Assembly (NCBI GenBank): GCA_037044905.1
Contig: JBAOKB010000110.1
Span: 1-64,000, forward strand
Direction: 5' to 3'
Length of the DNA stretch: 64,000 bases
DNA from: Hortaea werneckii
Lineage: Eukaryota > Ascomycota > Dothideomycetes > Mycosphaerellales > Teratosphaeriaceae
The position numbers and the translations under genes were made by a program. The notes beneath the pieces are model-generated. The model saw nothing but the letters and a program-made list of their open reading frames with translations. It had not been told where the DNA came from and searched no databases. Positions 51,627 through 61,831 of the stretch are shown in pieces. Every line of letters begins with the position of its first letter. Position 1 is the first letter of the stretch.

Positions 51627-53265
51627 ATGACTTCTTTAGTGAGGGTCGCCACATGGGCGCTGGCTGGTATCGCTGGCGTCGATGCGCTCAGCGACGGCTT
51701 GACAAGTGGGAGGCAGACGGTCAGAGACCTGCGAAAGGCAGCAGAAGAGCAAGCTTCGACGAAGCTGAAGAGGGACATCGACCCTGCTCTTCTCTATCCA
51801 GAGCACAACTTCACCACTCCAATCGACCACTTCCACAATGAGACAAAGTATGAGCCTCATAGCAATGGCACTTTCAACATGCGCTACTGGTTCGATGCAT
51901 CCCACTACGAGCCAGGCGGTCCCGTCATCATCTTGCAATCAGGCGAGACGAGTGCAGCCGGCCGGTTACCATTCCTTCAGAAGGGTATTCTAGCCCAGCT
52001 TGCTGAGGCTACACACGGCATTGGTGTTGTGCTGGAACATCGTTATTATGGCACTAGCTTCCCTACCCCTGATCTGTCGACGGAGAATTTACGTTTCCTC
52101 ACCACTGCTCAGGCGCTCGCAGACGAAGCATACTTTGCGCAGAACATTCAATTCCCAGGTCTCGAGGATTTAGGAGACCTGACCAGCAAGACTACAGCGT
52201 ACCTCAGCTACGGAGGATCTTACTCTGGAGCCTTCAGCGCCTTCCTTCGTGTACAGTATCCAGAAACGTTCTTCGGCGCCATTTCTTCCTCGGGGGTGAC
52301 GAAAGCCATCTACGACTACTGGCAGTACTATGAGCCTATTGCGGAGAACGGGCCACCGGAATGTATCGCTGCTCAAAAGACTCTGACGCATATCGTGGGC
52401 AACATCCTTATCGGCAAGAATGACTCTGATCTGACAGCAACGCTGAAGAGCGCTTTTGGCCTTCCTAATGTGACTTACGATAATGACTTCGCCAACACCC
52501 TCGCTAGCGGAATCGGAAACTGACAGAGCCTCAATTGGGATCCTGCCGTCGGGTCGTCAGAGGTTTATAATTACTGTGCCAATATTAGCGACACAGATGT
52601 CCTCTATCCTGCCACAGAGAGTCTTCGCTCAACTGCTTCCTACCTCATCGGTCAAGGCGGCTACTCAGCGAACACAAGTCTTGTTAATCAGATGTTGAAC
52701 TACATTGGCTATGTGAATTTGACCTCGGTCTCGTCTTGTGCGGAAGAGGACGAGACGCAGGATCAGTGTTTTAGTAACCACAATGCTACATGTCAGTACA
52801 ACATATGTTTCTGAAGATATGAGAAGACTTCAACGTCAGCTGACTCAACATACAGTCTACCAACAAGACTCTCTCGACGACACCTGGCGCGCATGGCCAT
52901 ATCAATACTGTACCGAATGGGGCTATCTTCAAACCGGCTCCGGCGTCCCTCAAGACCAGCTACCCCTGATCTCTCGCACACTTGACCTGGATTACATGAT
53001 GATCATCTGCAACGAGGCATTCGGCATCTACGGTCCGCCAAACACAACGACTGTGAATAAAGTACGTTCACTCCTTTCTCCTCCCACTCGAGAAGATCAA
53101 TCAACTAACATCGTAAATCAGTACGGCGGCTACGACATCTCCTACCCCCGTCTCGCCTTTATAGACGGCGAATGGGACCCTTGGCGCCCGGCAACACCTC
53201 ACGCCTTCGGTAAAGAGCGACTTTCCACCGTCTCTGCTTCTTCCGCTCTGCAGAACCAAGACTTT

Positions 53266-53303
<38 letters not shown>

Positions 53304-53837
53304 TCCTATAATCGGTCAGCAGCAAAAACAACCGACTCCCCCCTCCCCCATCCACTACTCCCCTATCTCTTCCGCTTTTCCCCGCTCCTCTCCTTATAAA
53401 GCACAATCCCACTCAAAAAGAACCCCCCGGGTTTCGCCAAAGCTCTCACTAATCTAAACTCCGCAAAAACAGACTACGGCGCCCCCGACCGCCCCTCCAC
53501 GCCCAGCGAACCTTTCATCCTAATCCCCGACGCAGTACACCACTGGGACGAAAACGGCGTGTTCCCGAACCAGACTAATGCTACTTTCCCTCCACCGGCC
53601 GTGGCTGATACGCAGCTCGCCGAGGCCGAGTTTGTGAGGGGGTGGATGGAGGAGTGGCGGAGGGAGATGCGGGAGAAGGGAGAGGGGAAAGGGGGAGGAT
53701 GTTGGGATGGAGGGCATGGGGAAGGTCGTCATCGTGGTGGTGGAGAGGGAGGGAAGGGGAGAGGAGGATGGGGTTGGTGGGGTGAGGGGAAGGGATGGGG
53801 AAAGAAGGCGAATGGAGGGGAGGGATGGTGTGAGTGA
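51627..53837 (+). pseudogene. S28-family serine peptidase (prolyl carboxypeptidase-like) with in-frame TGA
   Basis: Secreted proline-preferring serine peptidase. Start ATG 51627 (MTSLVRVATWALAGIAG, signal peptide). Exons: 51627-52791, 52856-53061, 53122-53209, 53473-53837; introns of 64, 60 and 263 nt. Nucleophile motif Y195GGSYSG, with S198 the probable catalytic Ser; the His lies in DAVHHWDENG. The frame has one stop, TGA at 52521-52523, in GIGN-stop-QSLNWDP, where related proteins carry Trp, so TGG to TGA is the simplest explanation. Downstream exons and splice sites are well preserved. The truncated product (298 aa) would keep the Ser but lose the His. The C-terminal tail is unusual, Gly/Trp-rich. 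A polymorphic or recent pseudogene is my reading; base error remains possible. Confidence 0.8.
53266..53298 (+). repeat. (CAG)11 microsatellite inside intron 3 of the S28 gene
   Basis: Eleven CAG units followed by CAA, lying in the 263-nt intron 53210-53472. The surrounding frame is open, so it looks like polyglutamine code, but splicing removes it: the flanking exons join HAF to DYGAPDRPST as in the family. Confidence 0.8.
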
Positions 53838-54236
53838 GTAGAAGTGTAGATTTTAGAGACGAGAAGGAGAAATGAGGAGGCGAGGGTAGGGGAGTGTGTA
53901 TGCCAGCGTCCCCCTCCTCCCCCCGGCCACTGGAATTCCGGCGGTGGGGCTTCTTTGTCAGAGTGACTCGCTTTACATACGACTCGCTTTACATACGACT
54001 CGCTTTACATACTTCCCGTTCCATGGAAAGACGAGGGGAGGAAGAGAAACAGAGCAAAAAAGTAAAGAAAGACCAAAAGCGTAAACAACGGTATCTTTTG
54101 AGTTGAAGAAGAAAGACCAAAGTCTTTTTTGAGGTGAATGGACACTCAGAGAAGATGACATCAAAAGCCATCGTTTTATCTCTCTCTATCTCCTCTCTCG
54201 GAAAACATGATTTCCCTTCCTCCACAACCATCTTAC
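53838..54236. other. Convergent intergenic region
   Basis: 399 bases between the S28 gene and noc4 stops, including a three-unit 16-bp tandem repeat. No gene seen. Confidence 0.6.
53965..54012 (+). repeat. Tandem repeat, 3 x 16 bp
   Basis: Three exact copies of GACTCGCTTTACATAC in a row in the shared 3' region. Confidence 0.9.
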
Positions 54237-55949
54237 TCAAGAAGAGCTCTGCTGCGCAACAATCGCCCGTTCCAGCAAACCCCCCAACGCATTCAACCCG
54301 TCCCCACCATCTTCGCCTCCCGTCACAATTCTCTTCGGAATCTCCCACTCCACCACCAGTTCCTTCTTCACCTCCCGCCCATCCAACTCCCCCTCTAACA
54401 AACTGCCGTACGAATGATCCAGGAAATCCTCCAGCGTGTACTCCCGCTTCGTGAAGGGCTCGGAGAGGATCTTCGCCAGCGTCGCGACGTTGGGGTGGTA
54501 GTGCGCCTGCAGGGTTTCGAGCTCCCAGAGCGAGGACGAGATCGCGCCGGTGTGGTTCGGGTCCGGTTCCGTAGGCGAAAAAGTATCGTTCCGCATCCCC
54601 TGTTCCCGCCACTCGGGGTTCGCGACGGTGTAGAGGGTGTGGGTCGGGTGGTAGGGACGGTGGAGCAGGAAGGTGCAGGCTGGGTGCGCCCGCAGCATGT
54701 TGTAGGTCCAGGGGATTATCCAGACGATGGCGCCCGGGGGGGCGTGCAGGGAGAGCCGGGCGAGGCGTTTGAGGAAGGAGGCGATGATGCTGGCGGGGAG
54801 GTGGGTGGAGGAGAGGAAGCGTTCGAGTTCGCGGAAGAAGCGGGAGCGGTGTTTGGAGTGCAGGATTTCGCCTGAGACGAGGCTGTAGAGTTTTGTGTAG
54901 AAGTCCGGGTAGTCGAGATTGTGGGTTGTCATGAGGTGGAAGATGGAGGAGAGGGCGAGGAGGGAGAGGGTGTCGCCTGCTGAGAAGGAGTCGGTGAGGA
55001 AGTCGGTTAGGAGTTCCATGCGGGTGGTGAACCAGGGCAGGATGCGAGTGGTGGCGATGTGGAGGATGCGTTTGCGGTTTGCTCGGTCGAGAGGGAGACG
55101 GAAGATGGACAGCCAGGCTTCTTGGGCCGTCTTACGGTGAGTGTGGAGGGAGAGGAGTTGGTGTTTTTTCCCTTCGGGTGCTTCTCCGTACCAGTCTTCG
55201 ATTTGGTCTTCGGAGTCCGGGATGCCTTCGATCTCGCCCAGGATCTCGATGGCGTTTCCAGCGAGCTGCTCTTCCATACCAGATACGTCTCGCAGCTTGA
55301 AGTACTGTCGGACTGCGACAAACGTGTAGAACCGGACGTCGTCGTGCTCCTCCACGTATTTCCCTACAAATTCCTGCCGTGCTCCCTCTGCATCCTTCTT
55401 CTCCAGCAGTGCGCTGACCAGCGTGAAGAAAACCGATCGCTCCGTCTTCCATGCCTGCTCAGAACGCTTGGCTCCTTGGTTCGTCTCCTCTTTCACCAAC
55501 CGCATGAGCAGAGTCAATGCGGTGCTCTCCTGCGCCGCGTCCGGGCTCCCAATCCAGCTTCCCGCCAATGCTTCCACATACTCCCTCAGACGTGACTTGA
55601 GCCACTGCGCCACCTGTCCATCGGCATCGGACTGGTCGTTGCCCTTGACTAATTCCTCGCTCGCGATCAGCCGGCAGAAGACCCGACACAGTGCCACTGC
55701 GGCCAGAGTGCCGGTCTTGGGCTTCTTCTCGCATTGGTTGACATGCGACTGCAGTTCGACGATGTTGTTGTAATGCTTGCGGCCTTGCAGAATCTGCTCT
55801 TCGAGTGACAGAATCTTGGTCTGGCCATCTTCACTTTTCGCGGCGACGGTTTTGGGAGCCTTGCGGGATTTGCCGCTGCTCGTCTTCGCAGGGGCGTCGT
55901 CTCGTTTCCTCTTGTGGGATGCATCGCCGTTGGTCAATCTTCCAGGCAT
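54237..55949 (-). CDS. noc4: Nucleolar complex protein 4 (Noc4/Utp19)
   Basis: Nucleolar protein that works with Nop14 in 40S ribosomal subunit maturation. 570 aa from ATG 55949; the frame extends five codons upstream but starts with TTG. A basic nuclear-targeting N-terminus (HKRKRDDAP...KSRKAPK) leads to a helical region, then the CBF/Mak21 domain: LDYPDFYTKLYSLVSGEILHSKHRSRFFRELERFLSS, FLKRLARLSLHAPPGAIVWIIPWTYNMLRAHP, characteristic of Noc4. Single exon. Divergent from atp4 with 230 bases between, a pairing of ribosome and mitochondrial genes. Confidence 0.95.
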   Translation of the reverse strand: MPGRLTNGDASHKRKRDDAPAKTSSGKSRKAPKTVAAKSEDGQTKILSLEEQILQGRKHYNNIVELQSHVNQCEKKPKTGTLAAVALCRVFCRLIASEELVKGNDQSDADGQVAQWLKSRLREYVEALAGSWIGSPDAAQESTALTLLMRLVKEETNQGAKRSEQAWKTERSVFFTLVSALLEKKDAEGARQEFVGKYVEEHDDVRFYTFVAVRQYFKLRDVSGMEEQLAGNAIEILGEIEGIPDSEDQIEDWYGEAPEGKKHQLLSLHTHRKTAQEAWLSIFRLPLDRANRKRILHIATTRILPWFTTRMELLTDFLTDSFSAGDTLSLLALSSIFHLMTTHNLDYPDFYTKLYSLVSGEILHSKHRSRFFRELERFLSSTHLPASIIASFLKRLARLSLHAPPGAIVWIIPWTYNMLRAHPACTFLLHRPYHPTHTLYTVANPEWREQGMRNDTFSPTEPDPNHTGAISSSLWELETLQAHYHPNVATLAKILSEPFTKREYTLEDFLDHSYGSLLEGELDGREVKKELVVEWEIPKRIVTGGEDGGDGLNALGGLLERAIVAQQSSS

Positions 55950-56179
55950 CGTGGACAGTTGCAAGCCAGAACGCGGATTTGTACGGTAATAAAGTCAGCA
56001 ATGGTCTGCCCGGATGCGTGAGATTCAGAAATTCCCATATCGCAAAAGTTCCCCCGAATATACGCCGACGGGAACAGCCGGTCCAGCTTCTTCACCTCCG
56101 CCGGGTGAGAGTGAGGTCGACGACGGCCAGTCGCAACCCGCTATACGCCATATCTCCCCGCTCACTCACCTCCAATACT

Positions 56180-57108
56180 ATGGCCTCGCGTATCGCAAAG
56201 GGCGCCATGGGTATGTCGTCCTCCGCCTCTCCGCCCTCACGAGGTATCCCACCCGCTCAACCCATACTAACCCTCCACCCCCTCCAGGCGCCGCCCGTGC
56301 TGCCCGCCCAACCCTGCCAATGCGCACCATTGCTCCGGCCTCTACCTCCTTCGCTACCTCCGCCGCCCGCTTCCAGGAGAACAAGCCTGCCGCCGAGCCC
56401 AAGGACACGGCCAACAACATCCTGAACGCCCTGCCCGGCAACAACCTCGTCTCCAAGACCGCCTTCCTCTCCGCCGGCACCGGTCTGAGCATCGCCGCCA
56501 TCAGCAACGAGCTGCTGGTCATCAACGAGGAGTCCATCATCGCCGTCTCCCTGCTCACCATCTACTGGGCCGTCTACAACTACGCCGGCCCCGCCTACCG
56601 CGAGTGGGCCCTCGGCCAGGCCGACAAGTTCAAGAACATCCTGAACTCCGCCCGCAAGGACCACACCGACGCCGTCAAGTCGCGTATGAGCAGCGTCCAG
56701 GACCTTAGCGGCGTCATTGACGTGACTAAGAACCTCTTCGCCGTTTCCAAGGTACGTACACAGGACTATCCCAGAACCCGCAAGAATACACGTCCACACG
56801 CCTTGATTCAAAAATTGGGAGAAGTATAACAATGCTAATACACCTATGCGACTCTCTAGGAAACCGCCCAGCTCGAAGCCCAGGCCTACGAGCTCGAGCA
56901 GAAGACGGCCCTGGCCCACGAGGCCAAGAACGTGCTGGACTCGTGGGTCCGCTACGAGGGCCAGGTCAAGGCCCGCCAGCAGCGTGAACTCGCCGAGACC
57001 GTCATCAGCAAGATCGACAAGGAGCTTGAGAACCCGAAGGTCCTGGACCAGATCCTCAAGCAGAGCATCGCTGATGTCGAGCGTATTGTCTCGCAGCAGA
57101 AGGCTTAA
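56180..57108 (+). CDS. atp4: Mitochondrial F1Fo-ATP synthase subunit b (Atp4)
   Basis: Peripheral-stalk subunit of ATP synthase in the inner mitochondrial membrane. Exons: 56180-56210, 56288-56751, 56860-57108; introns of 77 and 108 nt with CTAAC/CTAAT branch sites and YAG acceptors; 247 aa. MASRIAKGAMGAARAARPTLPMR is an Arg-rich mitochondrial presequence. Two hydrophobic segments (AFLSAGTGLSIAAISNELLVI and SIIAVSLLTIYWAVYNYAGP) form the membrane hairpin, followed by the long charged helix that reaches the F1 head. The length equals the family norm. The open frame beginning at 56014 is not coding. Confidence 0.95.
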
Positions 57109-57285
57109 GGAATGTGCTCTTGGCGGCTTTTCTGGTGTGGGAAGATGGTGGAGAGAGGAGGATGTTGTGGTAGAAGAGGAGATTGGAGAGGTTGGAAAGG
57201 AGAGATGGAGTGGAGGGCTGAGCGTGTCGCCTAGCGCGTCATCTCTGTGAGAATAGGAAAAAAGCTGAAATTTGAAAGCGGGGGA

Positions 57286-57316
<31 letters not shown>

Positions 57317-58209
57317 ATCAAGCTGGTTCTCCTTTGTGCGGCTCGGGCATGTGAGTCTCAGGGCATTCTTTTGGTTTTGTTCATTTTTGTTTCATCTCCC
57401 TCTTAATCTTCTCGCGGCGGGATTCCGACCGAGTCAAATCTGGGGAAGGTGCGGGAAAGGTGAAAAGAAAGGGGGCACTGGTGTTGGACAGGTTTCATAT
57501 TAGAGCGTGGGAGGGTAACCGGGAAAACAAGGTCGGTCCTCGCCAACTACCACGTCCACCTCTCCCCAAGCCGGAATCGAAATGTTTGAGAAATCACATA
57601 GTCCTGGCGCTCGCCGAGGATATCGTATCACTCTCGTCCGACGGCTTCTCATGCTGTATGAAAAAGAGTGAAGTAAAAGAAGAGAGGTGAGGTTGCCGCA
57701 GCATGATAAGAAAAGGAAGCTATAGGGAAACCAGTTTTTGGAAGGTTGTTTTGAATTGTTTTTTGAAGTGTTTTTCGGTAGCTATATATATTCCCATGGT
57801 CTCTCAATATGTACAAATCCATAGGTTCAAAATTGCGTCTAAAGCCCATGCTCTACCAAAACCAACCAATTTCCTCCTGCCAGATCGGGGGTATCAAATC
57901 TATCGTTGCTCGCAAAAAAAAATGACCAACAAAACCAAAAGGTGCCCCTCCCAAGAAGTTTCCCAAACAACAAATAACTCCGCTGTCCGTGAGACTGCAA
58001 ATGCTCTAAGTCTTTTAGTTCTTCCCATTCCATTCAAGTACAATGCCAAATGCCGCGAATCGCTCATGCCCAAACAAAATCCCGGAGCGAAAATTAAATA
58101 AGGGGTACTGGTTCCCCCTTCAAAGTAGTAGAAGAAGAAGTAGAAGTCGAATGAAGAGAAGAGGATGAAGGGAAGTGAAGACGAAGACGAAGAAGAAGGA
58201 AGATCCCTC
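57109..58209. other. Convergent intergenic region
   Basis: 1.1 kb between atp4 and the GH64-like gene stops. Contains a (GT)n microsatellite and A-rich sequence near 57900. No gene recognised. Confidence 0.6.
57285..57310 (+). repeat. (GT)n microsatellite
   Basis: About twelve GT units in the 3' region of atp4, followed by GTATATGTAT. Confidence 0.85.
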
Positions 58210-60672
58210 TTACTCCCTAATCGTCGACCCCCCAACAACAATAGTCAAGACCTCCGGGTCCGGACTAGCCGTCAGGCCCGCGCTGTCCGCGCCGCCATCG
58301 GGCACCACGTCGTCGTACGCGAACGCGTAGCCCTTGCCGTCCGCCTCGTACCGGTGCACGAACGCGCTGTACCAGTTCTTCGGCCCGTCGTTGGTGTAGT
58401 ACACGTTCATGGGGAAGGTAGGGGTAACGTTGCCTTCTTCCAGCAGCAGCGTGCCGCGGTTGAAGGCGGCGCAGAGGCGCGGGACGACGGCTAGGTGGAC
58501 GGCGTTGTCCGAGGCTTCGATCGCGAAGGGCCCGGAGTTGCAGCCGAAGATGTCGGCCGCGGTGGGTTGGGCGTAGGCTCTGTTGTCGCCGTCGCAGTTC
58601 AGGAGGTTGGTGCTGGGGTCTACGGTGCAGTTGACGGGGCCTGCGGAGGATTGGGTGAGGATAGTGAGGGGCTCCGAGGTGTAGCGTTCCCAGACCGAGT
58701 CGACGTAGGAGTCGTAGTAGCCATCGAAGGCGTTCGCGTCGAGGGTAAGGTAGTCGACAGGGGAGAGAACGCGGAGAGGGTTTCCGGCGGCGTTGTAGAC
58801 ACACAGACGATCCCAGGGTTGACCGTCAATGGCGGCTTGTCCGGCGAGGTCGTCGCAGATGTTCTGGACTGTGCCGACTTCTGGGCCAAGCGCGGCCTGG
58901 ACATCGGTGTTTTCGCTTTCGAGGATGATTCCGAGCGGAAGGCCAATGAAGTCGACGAAGCTGATGTCGGCGTAGATTCCGGCTTCGTTCAGCGTGTACT
59001 CGACGAATCCCCAGCTCACATTTGCACTGGGATCGCGAGGGTTGACGGCGGACGGTTCAACAAGAGAGGGCATGCCGTTCGCACCGAGCACACTGTAGAA
59101 TTGAAGTTCACCGACTGCAAGCCAGATACGTGCGCCAATCATGAAATCAGGAATCGTCAGATTGGTGACCTCGGCCGGGTTGACGTTGTGCAAGACATCG
59201 TTTATGTCCGTGGTCCCGGTCATATTGTTGGGATCTACGGTGGCGACTGTGACGCCTTCGTTCGTAAAGCTCACCCCGTTCAGAGGAAGGGCAATACTGC
59301 TCGTGTCGACAAGTTGAGGCTCTCCGTCTTGTGCGTCAAGATAGAAGAATGTTCCATCACGCTGAACCATGACGATCCGGCCTTCGTCATCTTGACCAGT
59401 GACGTATGCTCGGAGATCTCCACTGCCAAAGTTATTCACAAACGATAGCTTCAATACTCCGTCATTGGTAGGTAAAGACGTTTGGCTCGGTGTCGATATA
59501 GCAGTCGAGGTCGTGGATGAAGTGGTGGAGATGGATGAGGTGGACGAGGCAGTAGAAGTGGTGTCTGCGGTAGAGCTGGGTGCCACAGTGGAGCTGGTCT
59601 GCGTGGAAGAGCTGGTTTCCGTAGTGGAGCTGGTGGAGGCAGTAGAGCTGGTCTGCGCAGCAGAGCTGGATTCTGCAGCCGAGCTAGATATCGTCGTAGA
59701 GCCGGGTGTGACGGTCGAGCTAGGGGAGGCAGTCGAGCCAGTGGAAGAAGTGGAGCTGGCCTCAGCAGTCGAGCTGGTAAACGCCGTAGAGCTGGTGGAC
59801 GTAGTAGAGCTGGTGGAAGTAGTTGGGCTGCTGGAAGCAATAGAGCTAGTGGAGACAATAGAGCTACTGGAGGCAGTAGAGCTAGTGGAGGCAGTAGAGC
59901 TAGTGGAGGCAGTAGAGCTAGTGGAGGCAGCAGAGCTAGTGGAGGCAGCAGAGCTGCTTTCGACAGTCGAGCTAGTAGAGGCAGCCGAGCTACTTTGCGC
60001 AATAGAGCTAGTCTCGGTAGTAGAGCTTGGTGTTAAAGTCGAGCTGGCGTCCGAAGTCGAGCTGGCGTCCGAAGTAGAGCTGGCGTCCGAAATAGAGCTC
60101 GCGTCGGCAGTCGAGCTAATTTCCGCAGGAACAAAAGTAGTGACTCCAACAGTAGAAGTAACGTATTCGGTAGTCGAAGAGGCATCAACCGTGATCGTGG
60201 TCGTCGAACATGAAACCGAAGAAGCCGAGGAGCTGATCGGGAGCGAGACGGTCAAAGTCGACGTTGCCGGTGCAGTTGCGTTTGCCGTGTTGTTGGACGA
60301 GACCGTCAGGCCTGTAGAAGCAGTGGAGTTTGACGTGGGAAGGCTGATCGGGAGCGAGACGGTCGAGGACGACGGCGCTGGTGCGGTTGCATTGACCGTG
60401 TTGTTCGATGAGACCGTCAGGCCGGAATTGTCGTTCGAGGCATTGGCAATGGTAGCGTTGATGATCGTACCATTGATGAGGAGCCCGCCCGTGAGCAGCC
60501 CGCTCGGGGAATAAGTTGGGTTTTCGACAGTCACGTTCGCTAATTCGGCGTCTTCTAGGGTGACATCTTCAAGGGTATCGGTGGGAGTATCTTGTCGAGG
60601 GTGAAGTGGGGCAGCGCTAATACGTTGCGCCGTCAGCGCAAGGCCTAAGGCGAGATGTAATAGGTCGAGCAT
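58210..60672 (-). CDS. Secreted GH64-like beta-1,3-glucanase with Ser/Thr-rich repeat linker
   Basis: 820 aa, single exon, ATG 60672. Signal peptide MLDLLHLALGLALTAQRISA, then N-glycosylation-rich sequence (repeated NxT/NxS), a very long Ser/Thr linker (about 165-405) and a C-terminal domain of about 410 residues matching the GH64 laminaripentaose-producing glucanase / thaumatin-like fold: LSFVNNFGSGDLRAYVTGQD, RIWLAVGELQFY, SLVEPSAVNPRDPSANVSWGFVE, GLPLGI, YAQPTAADIFGCNSGPFAI, VPRLCAAFNRGTLL. This order is characteristic. Likely cell-wall or extracellular, O-glycosylated on the linker, acting on fungal or plant 1,3-glucan. Activity cannot be confirmed by eye. Confidence 0.87.
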   Translation of the reverse strand: MLDLLHLALGLALTAQRISAAPLHPRQDTPTDTLEDVTLEDAELANVTVENPTYSPSGLLTGGLLINGTIINATIANASNDNSGLTVSSNNTVNATAPAPSSSTVSLPISLPTSNSTASTGLTVSSNNTANATAPATSTLTVSLPISSSASSVSCSTTTITVDASSTTEYVTSTVGVTTFVPAEISSTADASSISDASSTSDASSTSDASSTLTPSSTTETSSIAQSSSAASTSSTVESSSAASTSSAASTSSTASTSSTASTSSTASSSSIVSTSSIASSSPTTSTSSTTSTSSTAFTSSTAEASSTSSTGSTASPSSTVTPGSTTISSSAAESSSAAQTSSTASTSSTTETSSSTQTSSTVAPSSTADTTSTASSTSSISTTSSTTSTAISTPSQTSLPTNDGVLKLSFVNNFGSGDLRAYVTGQDDEGRIVMVQRDGTFFYLDAQDGEPQLVDTSSIALPLNGVSFTNEGVTVATVDPNNMTGTTDINDVLHNVNPAEVTNLTIPDFMIGARIWLAVGELQFYSVLGANGMPSLVEPSAVNPRDPSANVSWGFVEYTLNEAGIYADISFVDFIGLPLGIILESENTDVQAALGPEVGTVQNICDDLAGQAAIDGQPWDRLCVYNAAGNPLRVLSPVDYLTLDANAFDGYYDSYVDSVWERYTSEPLTILTQSSAGPVNCTVDPSTNLLNCDGDNRAYAQPTAADIFGCNSGPFAIEASDNAVHLAVVPRLCAAFNRGTLLLEEGNVTPTFPMNVYYTNDGPKNWYSAFVHRYEADGKGYAFAYDDVVPDGGADSAGLTASPDPEVLTIVVGGSTIRE
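59510..60120 (-). repeat. Degenerate 18-bp tandem repeats coding for the Ser/Thr linker
   Basis: Within the GH64-like gene the plus strand shows repeated GTAGAGCTAGTGGAGGCA-like units (period 18 bp, 6 codons), coding on the minus strand for units such as AST-SST. Units at 59873-59945 are almost identical, showing recent slippage; outer units have diverged. Confidence 0.85.
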
Positions 60673-61831
60673 GATGGGAAGCGGGCACTTTGGCTCTTTG
60701 CTTGCAGAAGGTTGCCCGCAGAAGGTTCCCGGAGAATAGAGGATAGGTGAGAGCTACTGCAGCACTTACAAGGGTCTGTACCATGGTTATTTATCCACTG
60801 CTGCATCATGAGAGTATGCTGGAGTCCGGTGGCTAGCAATAAAAAAAGACGGGCGTTGGTGAGGCTGGCAATTCTGAGCCTCCATCTTCGCAGGGCAGGC
60901 AGACGTTAGATAAAGGAGCGAACCATCGCACCTGGCGACCGTTGTAACCGCCGACCTCGATGCACGGCGACGAACGATTGCGCGTGAACCCCCAAAGGGC
61001 ACAGGTCTATTGAGATGGCTGCTGGAGCAAAGTCGCGCCAGTGGCTAGCAGAATTGAAAGTGCAACAGTAGGCATTGTCCGCCGCGAAGTTGGCATGGCA
61101 TTGCACTGCCCAGAAGAGGCAATAGAAATTCATGGGCTGAGGGAGCGCCATGGCAACGGGCGTTATCGTCGAAGAGTCGTCCAACGGCGTCGATTACAGT
61201 GAGCCTGTATTCCATGTTCTCGATTCGCATGAAGTCGTACGTTTCGATCGATGCATGGCAGTATGCTTTTTGCACGGCTGCGACATCCTCGCTGCGACAG
61301 TTCCTGGAAATGTGAACAGAGACGCTGGGAGAAGGTTTAGAGAAGTGAAGTCCTTCGTGATGCTAGCCTATAGGAAAAGCGATATAGCCCCACATATGCG
61401 GCAGGGAGGCGCGGAACTCAATTCAGCACGGCCCGCGTTCGCCCCCATTCCCGGGCTCCCGCACGCCCCATGTGGTTGATCCGGTTCGGACTTCGCTACG
61501 CAAACAGATACGCAACCCGATCGGCTCGCGCAAGGCTGAAGGAACGTTGACCGTGCCCAGTCGTCGTCATCTTTGTCTCGCAGTCCAGATTCGAAAGCAC
61601 CGTTGCGCCTACAAGAAGTCGAGGGGGTTGGCGCCTGGGACTCCATAAAACTCCATGGACTCCACCTCAGCCAGATCCACTGTGTAGTGTACCACCTACA
61701 ATCAACTGTATTGCCTGCATCCTATTTTCCATTTCCCCAAACTAGGCACACCACCCAACTTTCTTGGCGACACATCGTTGCTAGTCTGTCATTAGGCTAA
61801 AAATTCGTCAATTCGTTTCTTATCTTCCAAG
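60673..61831. other. Intergenic region
   Basis: 1.16 kb between two same-strand genes, with the promoter of the glucanase. Short overlapping frames only; nothing recognisable. Confidence 0.55.

Noticed and set aside
52521..52530. Programmed stop-codon read-through in the S28 gene
   Set aside because: Following bases are CAGAGC, not the CTA context known for efficient fungal TGA read-through; loss of a Trp codon explains it better.
56257..57321. 354-codon minus-strand frame opposite atp4
   Set aside because: Gly/Val/Leu-rich antisense shadow; crosses the atp4 introns without signals of its own.
59399..60514. 371-codon plus-strand frame of VELVEAVELVEA repeats
   Set aside because: It is the antisense of the 18-bp repeats of the GH64-like gene, whose minus-strand frame has signal peptide and enzyme domain.
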